Notes under the pieces: generated by a model
Told to the model about the DNA's origin: nothing
What the model saw: only the letters and a program-made list of their open reading frames with translations
Databases searched by the model: none
From: Arenibacter sp. 6A1
GTDB lineage: Bacteria > Bacteroidota > Bacteroidia > Flavobacteriales > Flavobacteriaceae
Length of the DNA stretch: 64,000 nucleotides
Reading direction: 5' to 3'
Assembly (NCBI RefSeq): GCF_012272855.1
Contig: NZ_JAAXCQ010000001.1
Location: 1 to 64,000 of the forward strand
Program-made: the position numbers and the translations under genes
Part shown: one piece after another, positions 44,108-52,747 of the stretch
Layout: every line of letters starts with the position of its first letter
Numbering within the stretch: the first letter of the stretch is position 1

Positions 44108-46342
44108 TTAACCTATGATTGTTTTTGGAGCAGACTTTGTCTGCATCATTTCCGGGAATTTTGAAAACGGTTGTTGGGTAAACCTATTTCCCGTAGCAGC
44201 TTTTAATGCGTTTGCCACTGCTGCCCCTGCTGGTGGTAAGGTTGGCTCACCAAGACCGGTAGGAGACAGTTCGTTTTGGATTAGGTGGGTCTCAATCTCT
44301 GGAACTTCCATCATTCTTATTAAGCGATAGTTGTTATAATTCTGAGATTGGGGCGCCCCGTCTTCAAAAACCAGATCGCCGTACATAGCATGACCTATTC
44401 CATCGATGATACCACCTTCTATCTGATTTTTTGCCCCCAAGGGGTTTACCACGATACCACAGTCGACCACACAGGTAACTTTTTTAACAACCGGCATCCC
44501 GTTTTCTATAATTACATCGGCTACCTCAGCCACATGGGTATTATGGCAGTAATAAGCGGCAAAACCCTGATATATTCCAGATTCTTTTTTACCCCATCCC
44601 GATTTTTCTACAGCCACCTTGATGATGTTTTCCATTCGCTCTGGAGAGTATTCAATACGTTTATCGGTAGTGCCTTTTACTTTTTGCAATAAATCTAACC
44701 GCAACTGTATACGATCTACTTTCATAGTTTCTGCCAATTCATCGAAAAAACTCTGTTCGGCAAAGGCTAGGAAATTGGTGTATGGAGCCCTCCAAGCTCC
44801 CGTAGTAATACTACTATTATAATTGGCTACATCTACTTGATAGTTCTCTACGGCTCCGGCAGGAAAGAAATTAGGGATTAACCCATACATGTTCCCATTA
44901 GCAGCTGCTTCCTTTAAATGATAAGCCGTCACCTGCCCGTCTTTAACTGCAGCTTTTATTCTATATTTTATAGCAGGCCTATACGTGCCCGCCGTCATAT
45001 CATCTTCTCGAGAAAATATTACCTTAACAGGTTTTCTAATAACATTGGCAATTTCCGCCACCTCATAAACAAAATCCCCATATAGTCTTCTTCCAAAACC
45101 GCCACCCATACGGGTCATTTCTAAATGCACTTCATTTACATCTCTGCCTAGCATTCCTGCTACAGCATTTGCCGCAAATTCCGGAGTTTGTACTGGCCCT
45201 ACCAAATGAATTTTTTCATCCGTAATATTTGCGAAAAAATTCATCGGTTCCATACAATTATGTGGCAGGAACGGTGATTCGTAGGTGCGCTCCAGCACCA
45301 TCTCGGCTTGCGCAAAGGCTTTTTTAATATCCCCGTCTTTTCTTAAGGTGTTAAATTTGTTGCCGTCTAATAAGGCTAAAAGTTTTTGATCTTGATCTTG
45401 AGTGCTTTCCAATGGGGTCTCTGTTACCCAATTAGCCTTTATCGCTTCTTTCGCCTTTAAAGCTTCCCAGGTAGTTTTTGCAATAACAACGACCTTGTCG
45501 CTGGTACTCATCGCTACGGTCCAGTTGCTATTTTCTTCCTTGGTCAGTTCTTTTGCCTTTTCCCCGATTTTTATAACATCGATAACTCCCGGCATTGCTT
45601 TGGCTTCTGTAGCGTCATAGGACTCCAATACTTTTCCAAAAGCTGGAGGCCTGAGCACAGCGGCATATACCATACCATCTACCTTATAGTCTAAACCAAA
45701 CAATGGCTTGCCTGTTATTATTTTCTCTAGGTCGACATTTTTAGCATCGCTCCCGATTATTTTAAAGTCCTTGGACGCTTTTAAAGTTACATTTTCAGGA
45801 ACCTCCAAAAGAGCGGCTTCTTTCACTACATCGCCATACCCTAAAGTATCTCCAGAGGCATTGGTAATTACCCCTTCAGAAGTGGTACATTCCGATGGAT
45901 CTACTCCCCATTTTATGGCCGCCGCATTCACTAGCATTTGTCGGGCCGTAGCCCCTGTTTGCCGTAAGGGTTCCCATCCAAAACGAATAGACTGGCTCCC
46001 TCCTGCTAACTGACGGGTATAGTTATTGGTATCCAAATCTCCTTGCTGTACATACACATTGTCCCATGCAACATCCAATTCTTCGGCAATCAACATAGGC
46101 ATTGATGTCTTTACACCTTGCCCTATCTCGGGATTAGGAGCAAATATGGTTACCGCCCCATTATCGGCGATCTTAATAAAGGCATTAAAATCATTAAAGT
46201 TCAGCTGTGAGATATCTACAGGAGGAGTAACCTTAGGCTTACAAGCCGTGAATAGATTAAAGCCTATAAGCAGTCCACCACTGGCCAGTGATGAAGTCCG
46301 GATAAAGGACCTTCTGCTAAATGTGATCGATGGAGTGGACAT
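44108..46342 (-). CDS. Molybdenum hydroxylase large subunit (isoquinoline 1-oxidoreductase beta type)
   Basis: A 744-residue subunit of the xanthine-dehydrogenase/aldehyde-oxidase family that carries the molybdenum cofactor. It begins with a twin-arginine signal (SRRSFIRTSS) and a lipobox-like FTACKPK, so it is exported folded and may be lipid-anchored. Cofactor motifs: GSQSIRFGWEP, MGGGFGRRLYGDF, TGAWRAPYTNF and, near the end, GLGEPTLPPAGAAVANAL, where the Glu is the expected catalytic residue. The partner is the 2Fe-2S protein upstream. The substrate (an aldehyde or N-heterocycle) cannot be told. A cytochrome c subunit, common in such complexes, is not adjacent. Confidence 0.92.
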   Translation of the reverse strand: MSTPSITFSRRSFIRTSSLASGGLLIGFNLFTACKPKVTPPVDISQLNFNDFNAFIKIADNGAVTIFAPNPEIGQGVKTSMPMLIAEELDVAWDNVYVQQGDLDTNNYTRQLAGGSQSIRFGWEPLRQTGATARQMLVNAAAIKWGVDPSECTTSEGVITNASGDTLGYGDVVKEAALLEVPENVTLKASKDFKIIGSDAKNVDLEKIITGKPLFGLDYKVDGMVYAAVLRPPAFGKVLESYDATEAKAMPGVIDVIKIGEKAKELTKEENSNWTVAMSTSDKVVVIAKTTWEALKAKEAIKANWVTETPLESTQDQDQKLLALLDGNKFNTLRKDGDIKKAFAQAEMVLERTYESPFLPHNCMEPMNFFANITDEKIHLVGPVQTPEFAANAVAGMLGRDVNEVHLEMTRMGGGFGRRLYGDFVYEVAEIANVIRKPVKVIFSREDDMTAGTYRPAIKYRIKAAVKDGQVTAYHLKEAAANGNMYGLIPNFFPAGAVENYQVDVANYNSSITTGAWRAPYTNFLAFAEQSFFDELAETMKVDRIQLRLDLLQKVKGTTDKRIEYSPERMENIIKVAVEKSGWGKKESGIYQGFAAYYCHNTHVAEVADVIIENGMPVVKKVTCVVDCGIVVNPLGAKNQIEGGIIDGIGHAMYGDLVFEDGAPQSQNYNNYRLIRMMEVPEIETHLIQNELSPTGLGEPTLPPAGAAVANALKAATGNRFTQQPFSKFPEMMQTKSAPKTIIG

Positions 46343-46434
46343 GATTTTTTGTTTTTTCTATTAAAGGTTTCTATAGATTTCCGAATTGTATTTCTTAACA
46401 ATGGAAGATAGTCTTCCGAACTCACGCTATAGTT

Positions 46435-46896
46435 CTAGCTGATTTTGGTAGCAGCAAGCTCTACAGCTTTAAAAATTCGAGTATAGGCCGCACATCGACA
46501 AATGTTGCCGTGCATGGCTGCTTTTATTTCTGATTCACTGGGCTTGGGGTTCTTATCGAGAAATGCCGAAGCCGTCATAATTTGCCCTGCCTGACAATAA
46601 CCGCACTGTGGAACATCAAGCTCCTTCCATGCTTCTTGAACAGGATGGGTGCCATTTTCCGAAAGCCCCTCTATGGTAGTTATAGACTTGCCATCAACAG
46701 CATCCATTGTCAAGGAACAACTTCTTACAGCATTGCCTTCTAAATGAACCGTACAGGCCCCGCATTGGGCAATGCCACAACCAAACTTAGTGCCGACCAA
46801 TTCTAGATGATCGCGTAACACCCATAACAAAGGAGTGTCACTGGACACCTCAACATTTTTTAATTTCCCGTTTACAGTGATAGAATACAAAGGCAT
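46435..46896 (-). CDS. 2Fe-2S subunit of the molybdenum hydroxylase (IorA type)
   Basis: A 153-residue small subunit with two 2Fe-2S clusters. The plant-type cluster uses [13 protein letters not shown] and the Cys of VRSC. The helical-domain cluster uses CGYCQAGQ and NICRCAAY. It passes electrons from the molybdenum site. No signal peptide is present, so it probably travels with the Tat-signal large subunit. First gene of the minus-strand operon; its promoter should lie in 46897-47201. Confidence 0.95.
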   Translation of the reverse strand: MPLYSITVNGKLKNVEVSSDTPLLWVLRDHLELVGTKFGCGIAQCGACTVHLEGNAVRSCSLTMDAVDGKSITTIEGLSENGTHPVQEAWKELDVPQCGYCQAGQIMTASAFLDKNPKPSESEIKAAMHGNICRCAAYTRIFKAVELAATKIS

Positions 46897-47201
46897 AGCC
46901 GACAGTTTTAAGTTGTTTTTTATGAAATAAACTACAAGGTACCAAAAATCAAGATAATTTTATTGTTTTTAGCACCTTTTTCCACCAAAAAACTAGAAAA
47001 CCGGAAACTAATAAAAATTCAAAAACGGCATGAATATTGATTTCTTACCAAAATCAACCAAAAACAAGAACATGACTAAAAACACCCATAACGACTACCC
47101 CCTTATTTCCTTAACAAATATTAACACGCCATATAAACCCTTACCATAATTTTAAATAGATTTGCACGTTGTGCTAGATGAACACTAAAAATTAAATTAA
47201 T
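46897..47201. other. Divergent intergenic region between the molybdenum operon and the VWA gene
   Basis: 305 bases, A/T-rich. On + it holds a likely -7 box at 47157. On - it should hold the operon promoter, not placed. No other structure seen. Confidence 0.5.
47157..47164 (+). promoter_or_regulatory. Candidate -7 box (TAGATTTG) of the VWA lipoprotein gene
   Basis: TAGATTTG matches the Bacteroidota TAnnTTTG box and lies 37 bases before the start codon. The -33 TTG is not clear. Confidence 0.5.
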
Positions 47202-48299
47202 ATGAAAATATACTCTAAAATTGCAGCCATTTGTTTTGCCGTCACAATGATATTCTCTTGTGGTAATGCCGATGACGATGTACGCTATGGTGTCAATACC
47301 GGAACCGATGGGGAACTAGGAATGGGAAAACCAGTAGACAATTGTTTAAATCTTGGCGATAACGACCTAGTGTTGTCCATTCAAGATCAATTTACCACCT
47401 TGCCAGGAAAAGTGTCTATATTCTTTAAGGTGTCTGACATTAATGGTAATCCGGTTTCTGGACTTCAGGCAAACCAATTTACAATATATGAACAGGGAAG
47501 AAACGATGATTGTTTTAAAACCATATCTACTTCCGAATCCTTTGCGCGTATTTCGCCAAACTCTCAAATTTTTAACAACAATACTATTCTTGTACTCGAT
47601 TTAAGTAATAGTGTACTGAGCAGTAGTTTAGATGAATTAAAATCGGCCTCTATTAGCTTTATAAATAATGTAATGCCAGCTTCGGATACCGAATCATTTA
47701 AAATGGCTATTTATTGGTTCGATGGGGAGGACAAATTACACTCACTTAACGACTTGACCCATGTGAAACAAAATTTAATCACCGCTATCCAAGGTATCGA
47801 CAAAGATATCAGTAACGACCCTTCAACTGATCTATACGGTGCAGTGATTAAGGCTACCGATATTGCGACTACCCTATTAAACAAAAGCACTACCGATGAC
47901 CGTATTGGAGCAGCTTCCGTGGTTGTATTTACCGACGGTACCGATCAGGCTTCACGTTATACGGAAAAAGTGGCTTTGCAAAAAGTAAAAGATGCCAACA
48001 AGAACATCTCTTTTTTCAGTATTGGTTTAGGAGCGGAAATAGACCCCGATATTTTATCTAAAATAGGAAAAACTTATAGTGTATTCGCAAGCAATAAAGC
48101 GGAGCTTGAAAACAACTTTAAAGAAATCTCTAGAAGAGTTTCTGAACTTGCCAATAGCTTCTATTTATTTGAATATTGTAGCCCTAAACGAGATGGCAGC
48201 GGTGAAAGCAACTTGGCCATTCAGGTGAAAAAAGATGGTAAACAAGGTGCAGTGCAAACAAAATTTAATGCAAAAGGCTTTACAGGAGGCTGTAAATAA
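47202..48299 (+). CDS. VWA-domain lipoprotein
   Basis: A 365-residue lipoprotein: the signal ends TMIFSC20GN. A short beta domain (FFKVSDINGNPVSGLQANQFTIYEQG) is followed by a von Willebrand A domain (about 120-310) with an intact metal site: DLSNS (DxSxS) in ILVLDLSNSV, Thr in PSTDLYG and Asp in VVFTDGTDQ. Such domains bind protein partners at the cell surface. Cys near the end (EYC, GGC) may form a disulfide. It has its own terminator; the OmpA-like gene follows after about 156 bases. Confidence 0.88.
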   Translation: MKIYSKIAAICFAVTMIFSCGNADDDVRYGVNTGTDGELGMGKPVDNCLNLGDNDLVLSIQDQFTTLPGKVSIFFKVSDINGNPVSGLQANQFTIYEQGRNDDCFKTISTSESFARISPNSQIFNNNTILVLDLSNSVLSSSLDELKSASISFINNVMPASDTESFKMAIYWFDGEDKLHSLNDLTHVKQNLITAIQGIDKDISNDPSTDLYGAVIKATDIATTLLNKSTTDDRIGAASVVVFTDGTDQASRYTEKVALQKVKDANKNISFFSIGLGAEIDPDILSKIGKTYSVFASNKAELENNFKEISRRVSELANSFYLFEYCSPKRDGSGESNLAIQVKKDGKQGAVQTKFNAKGFTGGCK

Positions 48300-48326
48300 A
48301 AAGCATCAAACAGACTGATTATCAGA

Positions 48327-48365
48327 AAATAGGGCATCAAACAGACTTGATGCCCTATTTTTTTT
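48327..48365 (+). terminator. Terminator of the VWA lipoprotein gene
   Basis: AATAGGGCATCAA (48328-48340) pairs with TTGATGCCCTATT (48347-48359), followed by a T-run. Confidence 0.92.
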
Positions 48366-48455
48366 GTCAGTATTTTTCCATACCTCAACAACTATTTCAC
48401 AAATACCTACGTATAAACTAACAGAAAACTATTTGTAAAATTTTAATTAAAACGA

Positions 48456-49283
48456 ATGAAAAAAGTAACGTTAGTTGGTTTATTGGGAATGGCAGTACTT
48501 ACTTCCTGTGTATCTAAAAAGAAGTATGTAGCCTTGGAAAGCGATTTATCGAACACTAAAAGTGTGTTGATGAAAACCCAGGTCGAAAAAGAAGACCTAG
48601 AGTCCAAAATGGCCAAAATAGAAGCAAGAGTTACCGAGTACAACGAAAAAATAAATTCCTTAAAAGAAATTAACGATAGCCAGTTTACCGCTATTGGCGA
48701 TATTGCTGTAATGAGCAATAACACCAAGGAAAAAATGAGACGTACCTTGAGTAAGGTAGATCCAAGCGAATTAGCGAAAGCTAAAACGATAGAAGACTCC
48801 ATTAACCTTGCTATTTCTTACAATCTTAAAAAATCGATTTCCGATGAGGACGACGACGTTATTGTAGATATCAACAAAACAGTTGTAATGATCAATATTT
48901 CTGATAAATTATTATTTAACTCAGGGAGTTACAGAGTGAGCTCTAAAGCTGATAAGATTTTAGGAAAAATTGCAGAGGTAATCAATTCAGAGCCTAGTAT
49001 GGAAGTAATGGTAGAAGGACATACCGATTCTAGAACCATTAACACTGCCATGTTTCAAGACAACTGGGATTTAAGTGTAAAAAGAGCAACTTCTGTTGTT
49101 AGAATTCTACAAAACAAATACAAAGTCAATCCTGCTAATTTAATTGCCTCTGGAAGAAGTAGCTATTTACCCTTGGTAGAAAATGATACTAAAGCCAATA
49201 GAGCTATTAACAGACGTACCAGAATTGTAATCATCCCTAATTTGGATAAATTCTTTGCGCTTTTAGATTCAGATAGCCTCTAG
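48456..49283 (+). CDS. OmpA-family lipoprotein
   Basis: A 275-residue lipoprotein, signal ending MAVLTSC18VSKKKY. A coiled-coil segment (about 25-80) precedes an OmpA-like peptidoglycan-binding domain (about 145-262) with LLFNSGSYRVSSKADKIL, VEGHTDSRTI and NRRTRIVI. It should tie the outer membrane to the cell wall. The family is common in flavobacteria. Monocistronic with its own terminator. Confidence 0.92.
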   Translation: MKKVTLVGLLGMAVLTSCVSKKKYVALESDLSNTKSVLMKTQVEKEDLESKMAKIEARVTEYNEKINSLKEINDSQFTAIGDIAVMSNNTKEKMRRTLSKVDPSELAKAKTIEDSINLAISYNLKKSISDEDDDVIVDINKTVVMINISDKLLFNSGSYRVSSKADKILGKIAEVINSEPSMEVMVEGHTDSRTINTAMFQDNWDLSVKRATSVVRILQNKYKVNPANLIASGRSSYLPLVENDTKANRAINRRTRIVIIPNLDKFFALLDSDSL

Positions 49284-49325
49284 TCTTCAGGACTTTGACA
49301 CAACAAAATTATTTCAAAACAAAAA

Positions 49326-49358
49326 AACGATGGTATCTTAGGATGCCATCGTTTTTTT
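49326..49358. terminator. Bidirectional terminator between convergent genes
   Basis: AACGATGGTATC (49326-49337) pairs with GATGCCATCGTT (49342-49353), one mismatch, with a T7 run on + and an A-run before it, so it can end both the OmpA-like gene and the phosphoesterase gene. Confidence 0.88.
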
Positions 49359-49379
49359 GTTTTCGTTAATTACAGTCTC

Positions 49380-50870
49380 CTACTCTATCCATAGTACTCT
49401 ATTGCCAAAAGCACTTAAGTTCAATTTCTCATTTTCTGCCTTCACCTGAATTAGGTAAGTCCCAGAAGAAAGGTCTTTAGGTATTTTTACTCTCCACAGG
49501 TGTTTGCTGTTATGAGTTGCTTTGGGAGTATAAGAAATTTTTTGTCCTTCATAGCGTCCCAATTCTTGTAAGGCATTAAATCGAATGAGTTCTGGAGCAA
49601 TACCTTCATGTTTTTCCATGGGCAGCCACTGATCGTTTCCAAAGTTTACAAAAACTTCTGTACGCGTATCCGCAGCAAATACATTCGCATAAATAAAAGG
49701 TTCGTTTAAAAAATTAAGTTCGGTATCCCATTCGTTTTTCTCTGGCACCCAAATATTCATTTGATGGTCCTTACCCGATCCGGAAACCTTATAATTTAAG
49801 GTGTAGCTTTCTGCCGCTACGTCCATCAACCAATAGCCTTTGGGAGTGCCATCGTACATTAATGCAAAAGGAACCCCTCTTATGTCATGAGATCCTTGCC
49901 ACCACGCCCCGCAAACGGCACCTGCGATTAACTCATGTACTTCAGGACGCCCTTCTCTAGGGTGATAATTATGATATTGGGTATGCGTATGCCCCGTTGC
50001 AAAAAATACCTCCGAAAAAGGTTTAAGAACACTTAACAACTCTTCCTTATTAACTGTTTCTTCCAAGGGGATGTGCATAAATAACTTTACAGCAGAGTAT
50101 TCCTTGCTTTTTAAGCCAACAAGGTTCTTAATGAATTCTAGTTGATTTTTATCAATTCTACCCTCGTATGTTGTTTCCTTTAACGGGAAGTTATTATTCA
50201 GGACCACAAATAACTGCTCCCCATATTCGAATGCATAATAGGACGGTCCAAAGATTTCTTCATAACTTCTATCCCGGTTTTCCAGGCTAGCCTCCCCAAA
50301 ATTGATATCGTGGTTTCCTATAACATAGAATATTGGAGCCCCAATAAGCCCTAAGGTTTTTGACAAGGGGTTAAAAATATCATGATTATCAAATGTAAGA
50401 TCTCCCAGCGGCACAATAAAATCGGGTTTATTCCGAGCCAATTCTTCAGTTACCAATTTTCCGACATGGTGAACATCGTCCATAACATCTACCTGTAGGT
50501 CGCCCAACAAAGCTATTGTGAAGTCCTTTTGCTCTTTGTTTTTATACAACGGGAAATTAAAAGACTTGCTGTTATCTCCTTGTTCCCTGTAAAATTTTAA
50601 TTTATTATCCCCATCTAAATTAGAAATATACCCAGAAGGTTTTACGATAAATATCGGATTGTCATCTATAGTCTTAATGCTATAATTACCTTTATTATCG
50701 GTAGCTACAATATCCTTCCCGTTACTTACCAAGACATCAGAAAGCCTAGTTTCATGGCCATCAAGAACACCGTTGGCATTTTCATCTTCGAAAACTACAC
50801 CTTTTAGAGTGTTTTGCCCAATAAGCCCCTGAAAGACCAGGAAAACTAAAATTATCACATACTGTCGCAT
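49380..50870 (-). CDS. Secreted calcineurin-like phosphoesterase, three-domain
   Basis: A 496-residue exported enzyme. After the signal (IILVFLVFQGLIGQ) comes an SdrD-B-like beta domain (FEDENANGVLDGHETRL), then the phosphoesterase domain (about 115-320) with LLGDLQVD, PLGDLTFDNHD, VIGNHDINFG, LFMHIPLEE and TGHTHTQYHNYH, giving the full dimetal set. A C-terminal beta domain (about 340-496) is of the type seen in calcineurin-like proteins of Bacteroidota. It probably hydrolyses a phosphoester outside the cytoplasm. It is the last gene of the SusCD locus, 6 bases after the alkaline phosphatase fusion. Confidence 0.92.
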   Translation of the reverse strand: MRQYVIILVFLVFQGLIGQNTLKGVVFEDENANGVLDGHETRLSDVLVSNGKDIVATDNKGNYSIKTIDDNPIFIVKPSGYISNLDGDNKLKFYREQGDNSKSFNFPLYKNKEQKDFTIALLGDLQVDVMDDVHHVGKLVTEELARNKPDFIVPLGDLTFDNHDIFNPLSKTLGLIGAPIFYVIGNHDINFGEASLENRDRSYEEIFGPSYYAFEYGEQLFVVLNNNFPLKETTYEGRIDKNQLEFIKNLVGLKSKEYSAVKLFMHIPLEETVNKEELLSVLKPFSEVFFATGHTHTQYHNYHPREGRPEVHELIAGAVCGAWWQGSHDIRGVPFALMYDGTPKGYWLMDVAAESYTLNYKVSGSGKDHQMNIWVPEKNEWDTELNFLNEPFIYANVFAADTRTEVFVNFGNDQWLPMEKHEGIAPELIRFNALQELGRYEGQKISYTPKATHNSKHLWRVKIPKDLSSGTYLIQVKAENEKLNLSAFGNRVLWIE

Positions 50871-50876
50871 ATTTTT

Positions 50877-52679
50877 TTACTGATTTAAATTTAACACCTT
50901 TAAAATCTTATGATAGACCTCGCTATTTTCATACACACCTTGAAACTCATGAGAGTATGGTCCATAAGCAAAGACAGGCACCATGGCTCCTGTATGGTCA
51001 TAAGTGGTAAAATCGCCCTCAATCATACCGTTTTCTATATTCCCTTGCGGAATTGTAAATCCTCCCGTTTCATGATCGGCAGTAACGATTACCAAGGTAT
51101 TTCCACTACGATCGGCAAAAGCAATGGCTTCCGAAACCGCTGTATCAAAATCTATCCCTTCCGTAACAATACCCGCTACCTTATTAGCATGCGCATAAGA
51201 ATCTATTTGAGCCGACTCCACCATTAAAAAAAATGGTTTTTCCTTGCTGCTTAAAAACCGAAGCCCGTTTCTTGTGGCCTCTGCTAACTTATTTCCTCTT
51301 CCGTTTAAATAACTCGGCACACCTCTTTCAGAAAAAAACATCCCTATTTTATCTTTTTCACTTCCTCCTATTTCTTCCAATGAATTGACAATAGAAAAAC
51401 CATTAGTCTCTAAATTTTGATCAAAATAAGCACCACCTCCACCTATAAAAAGCGACAGCTTACTTTTTAGCAAGTCTTTAGCAATACCTTGGGTATGATC
51501 TCTATCTAACTGATGTGCATAAAACGCTGCTGGCGTAGCCCCGACAATTTCATCGGTGGTAATACACCCAGACAAGAACTGTTGCCGATCCAAAAATTCG
51601 GTCATATTCATTATGGGTTTGCGATCGTCTCCCATCCCAATAGCCCTATTATAGGTTTTTTGGCCTGTAGCAAGCGCTGTGCCGGCTGCGGCAGAATCCG
51701 TGGTAAAATCGTCCGAAGCACTGGTTTTAAGAAAACCTATGCTCTTTAACTGGGTTAGGGAGGTTTCGCCTCCATTCGCCAAAACCGAAGCCGAAATATG
51801 GCTAAGTCCATTGCCGTCACCAATCATTAAGATTATATTTTTAACAGGGGTTTCTTTTTGGTCAGATTCATAGGTTGGCGTATACACCTTAGAATGTAGT
51901 GTATTTACAAACACCCTATCCTCTAAGGAATTAAAATAGATGGACGCGAGCTCGGGTTTATCCGTGTTGATGTAATCTACTCCCAGGTCTAAAAATGCTT
52001 TCCAAGCAGTTTTAGAATCCGGTGCACCCCAAAATCGAAAGGGCTTTCCAAAGCTGTGTGCCTTTTCTATGGTGTTTTTTACACTTTCTAAATCTTCCCT
52101 GGTCAGGCGACCTTTTCCGTTCCATGGTGATAAACTTTTAAAACTAAGGCTTACCATAGCTACCTTATCCCATATTTCAGCTGTGGGTTTCTGATCTAAA
52201 GATTGATAGTCGAATTTTATATAATCCGGATACTTTGTATAATCTTCCACTTTGGGCCTGTTTCCTGATATCACTATCTGTATCGCCGGATTTTTGATGA
52301 TTTTAGGATATTTTTTAAGAACAGAAATAATTTTCTTTAAAGAACTATAAGGCTCGGACTTAATATCTATCACTAACTGTAATTCTTGATTCGCCCCCAA
52401 CCTGAGTGAATACGCTTTTTCTAAGGGCTGCAAGTACAGATTCTCTATGGTTTGCCCTTTTATGATATCGGCTTCGCTATGAGTGGCGTACAAGATGTTG
52501 TTTTTATAAAAGATATCCACCTCAATAGAACTAGCCCCGTTTGAATAAGCATTCCAGAAAGGGGCGCTTTGAAGGTAATCGTTGTGGGAATGGATCTTAA
52601 AGGCCTTATTTTCTTGGGCTACTATAGGCTTTAGACTTATGAATAAAAAAAGAACTATTAATTTAATCGTATAATACAT
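50877..52679 (-). CDS. Alkaline phosphatase fused to a GDPD/PI-PLC-like domain
   Basis: About 600 residues from the ATG at 52679, giving signal peptide IKLIVLFLFISLKPIVAQ. The frame opens at 52721, but that start would overlap the terminator hairpin. The N-terminal domain looks like a phosphodiesterase TIM barrel of the GDPD/PI-PLC type: IHSHNDYLQ, SSIEVDIFY and ATHSE carry the expected His, Asn-Asp, Glu-x-Asp and His. The C-terminal domain is an alkaline phosphatase: ILMIGDGNG, TTDSAAAGTALATGQKT with the nucleophile Ser, and VTADHETGG. Such a fusion could cut a phosphodiester and then remove the remaining phosphate. It lies 69 bases downstream of susD. Confidence 0.9.
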   Translation of the reverse strand: MYYTIKLIVLFLFISLKPIVAQENKAFKIHSHNDYLQSAPFWNAYSNGASSIEVDIFYKNNILYATHSEADIIKGQTIENLYLQPLEKAYSLRLGANQELQLVIDIKSEPYSSLKKIISVLKKYPKIIKNPAIQIVISGNRPKVEDYTKYPDYIKFDYQSLDQKPTAEIWDKVAMVSLSFKSLSPWNGKGRLTREDLESVKNTIEKAHSFGKPFRFWGAPDSKTAWKAFLDLGVDYINTDKPELASIYFNSLEDRVFVNTLHSKVYTPTYESDQKETPVKNIILMIGDGNGLSHISASVLANGGETSLTQLKSIGFLKTSASDDFTTDSAAAGTALATGQKTYNRAIGMGDDRKPIMNMTEFLDRQQFLSGCITTDEIVGATPAAFYAHQLDRDHTQGIAKDLLKSKLSLFIGGGGAYFDQNLETNGFSIVNSLEEIGGSEKDKIGMFFSERGVPSYLNGRGNKLAEATRNGLRFLSSKEKPFFLMVESAQIDSYAHANKVAGIVTEGIDFDTAVSEAIAFADRSGNTLVIVTADHETGGFTIPQGNIENGMIEGDFTTYDHTGAMVPVFAYGPYSHEFQGVYENSEVYHKILKVLNLNQ

Positions 52680-52696
52680 TGGAAATGGGGTTAAAA

Positions 52697-52728
52697 AGAA
52701 GGATGTTGATTTGATCAACATCCTTCTT
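52697..52728 (-). terminator. Stem-loop after the SusD gene
   Basis: AGAAGGATGTTGAT (52697-52710) pairs with ATCAACATCCTTCT (52714-52727) over 14 bp with a 3-nt loop and a T5 run on the minus strand. It would partly separate SusCD from the downstream phosphatases and argues against the 52721 start for the fusion gene. Confidence 0.85.
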
Positions 52729-52747
52729 TAATGATTAATTTATAAAA

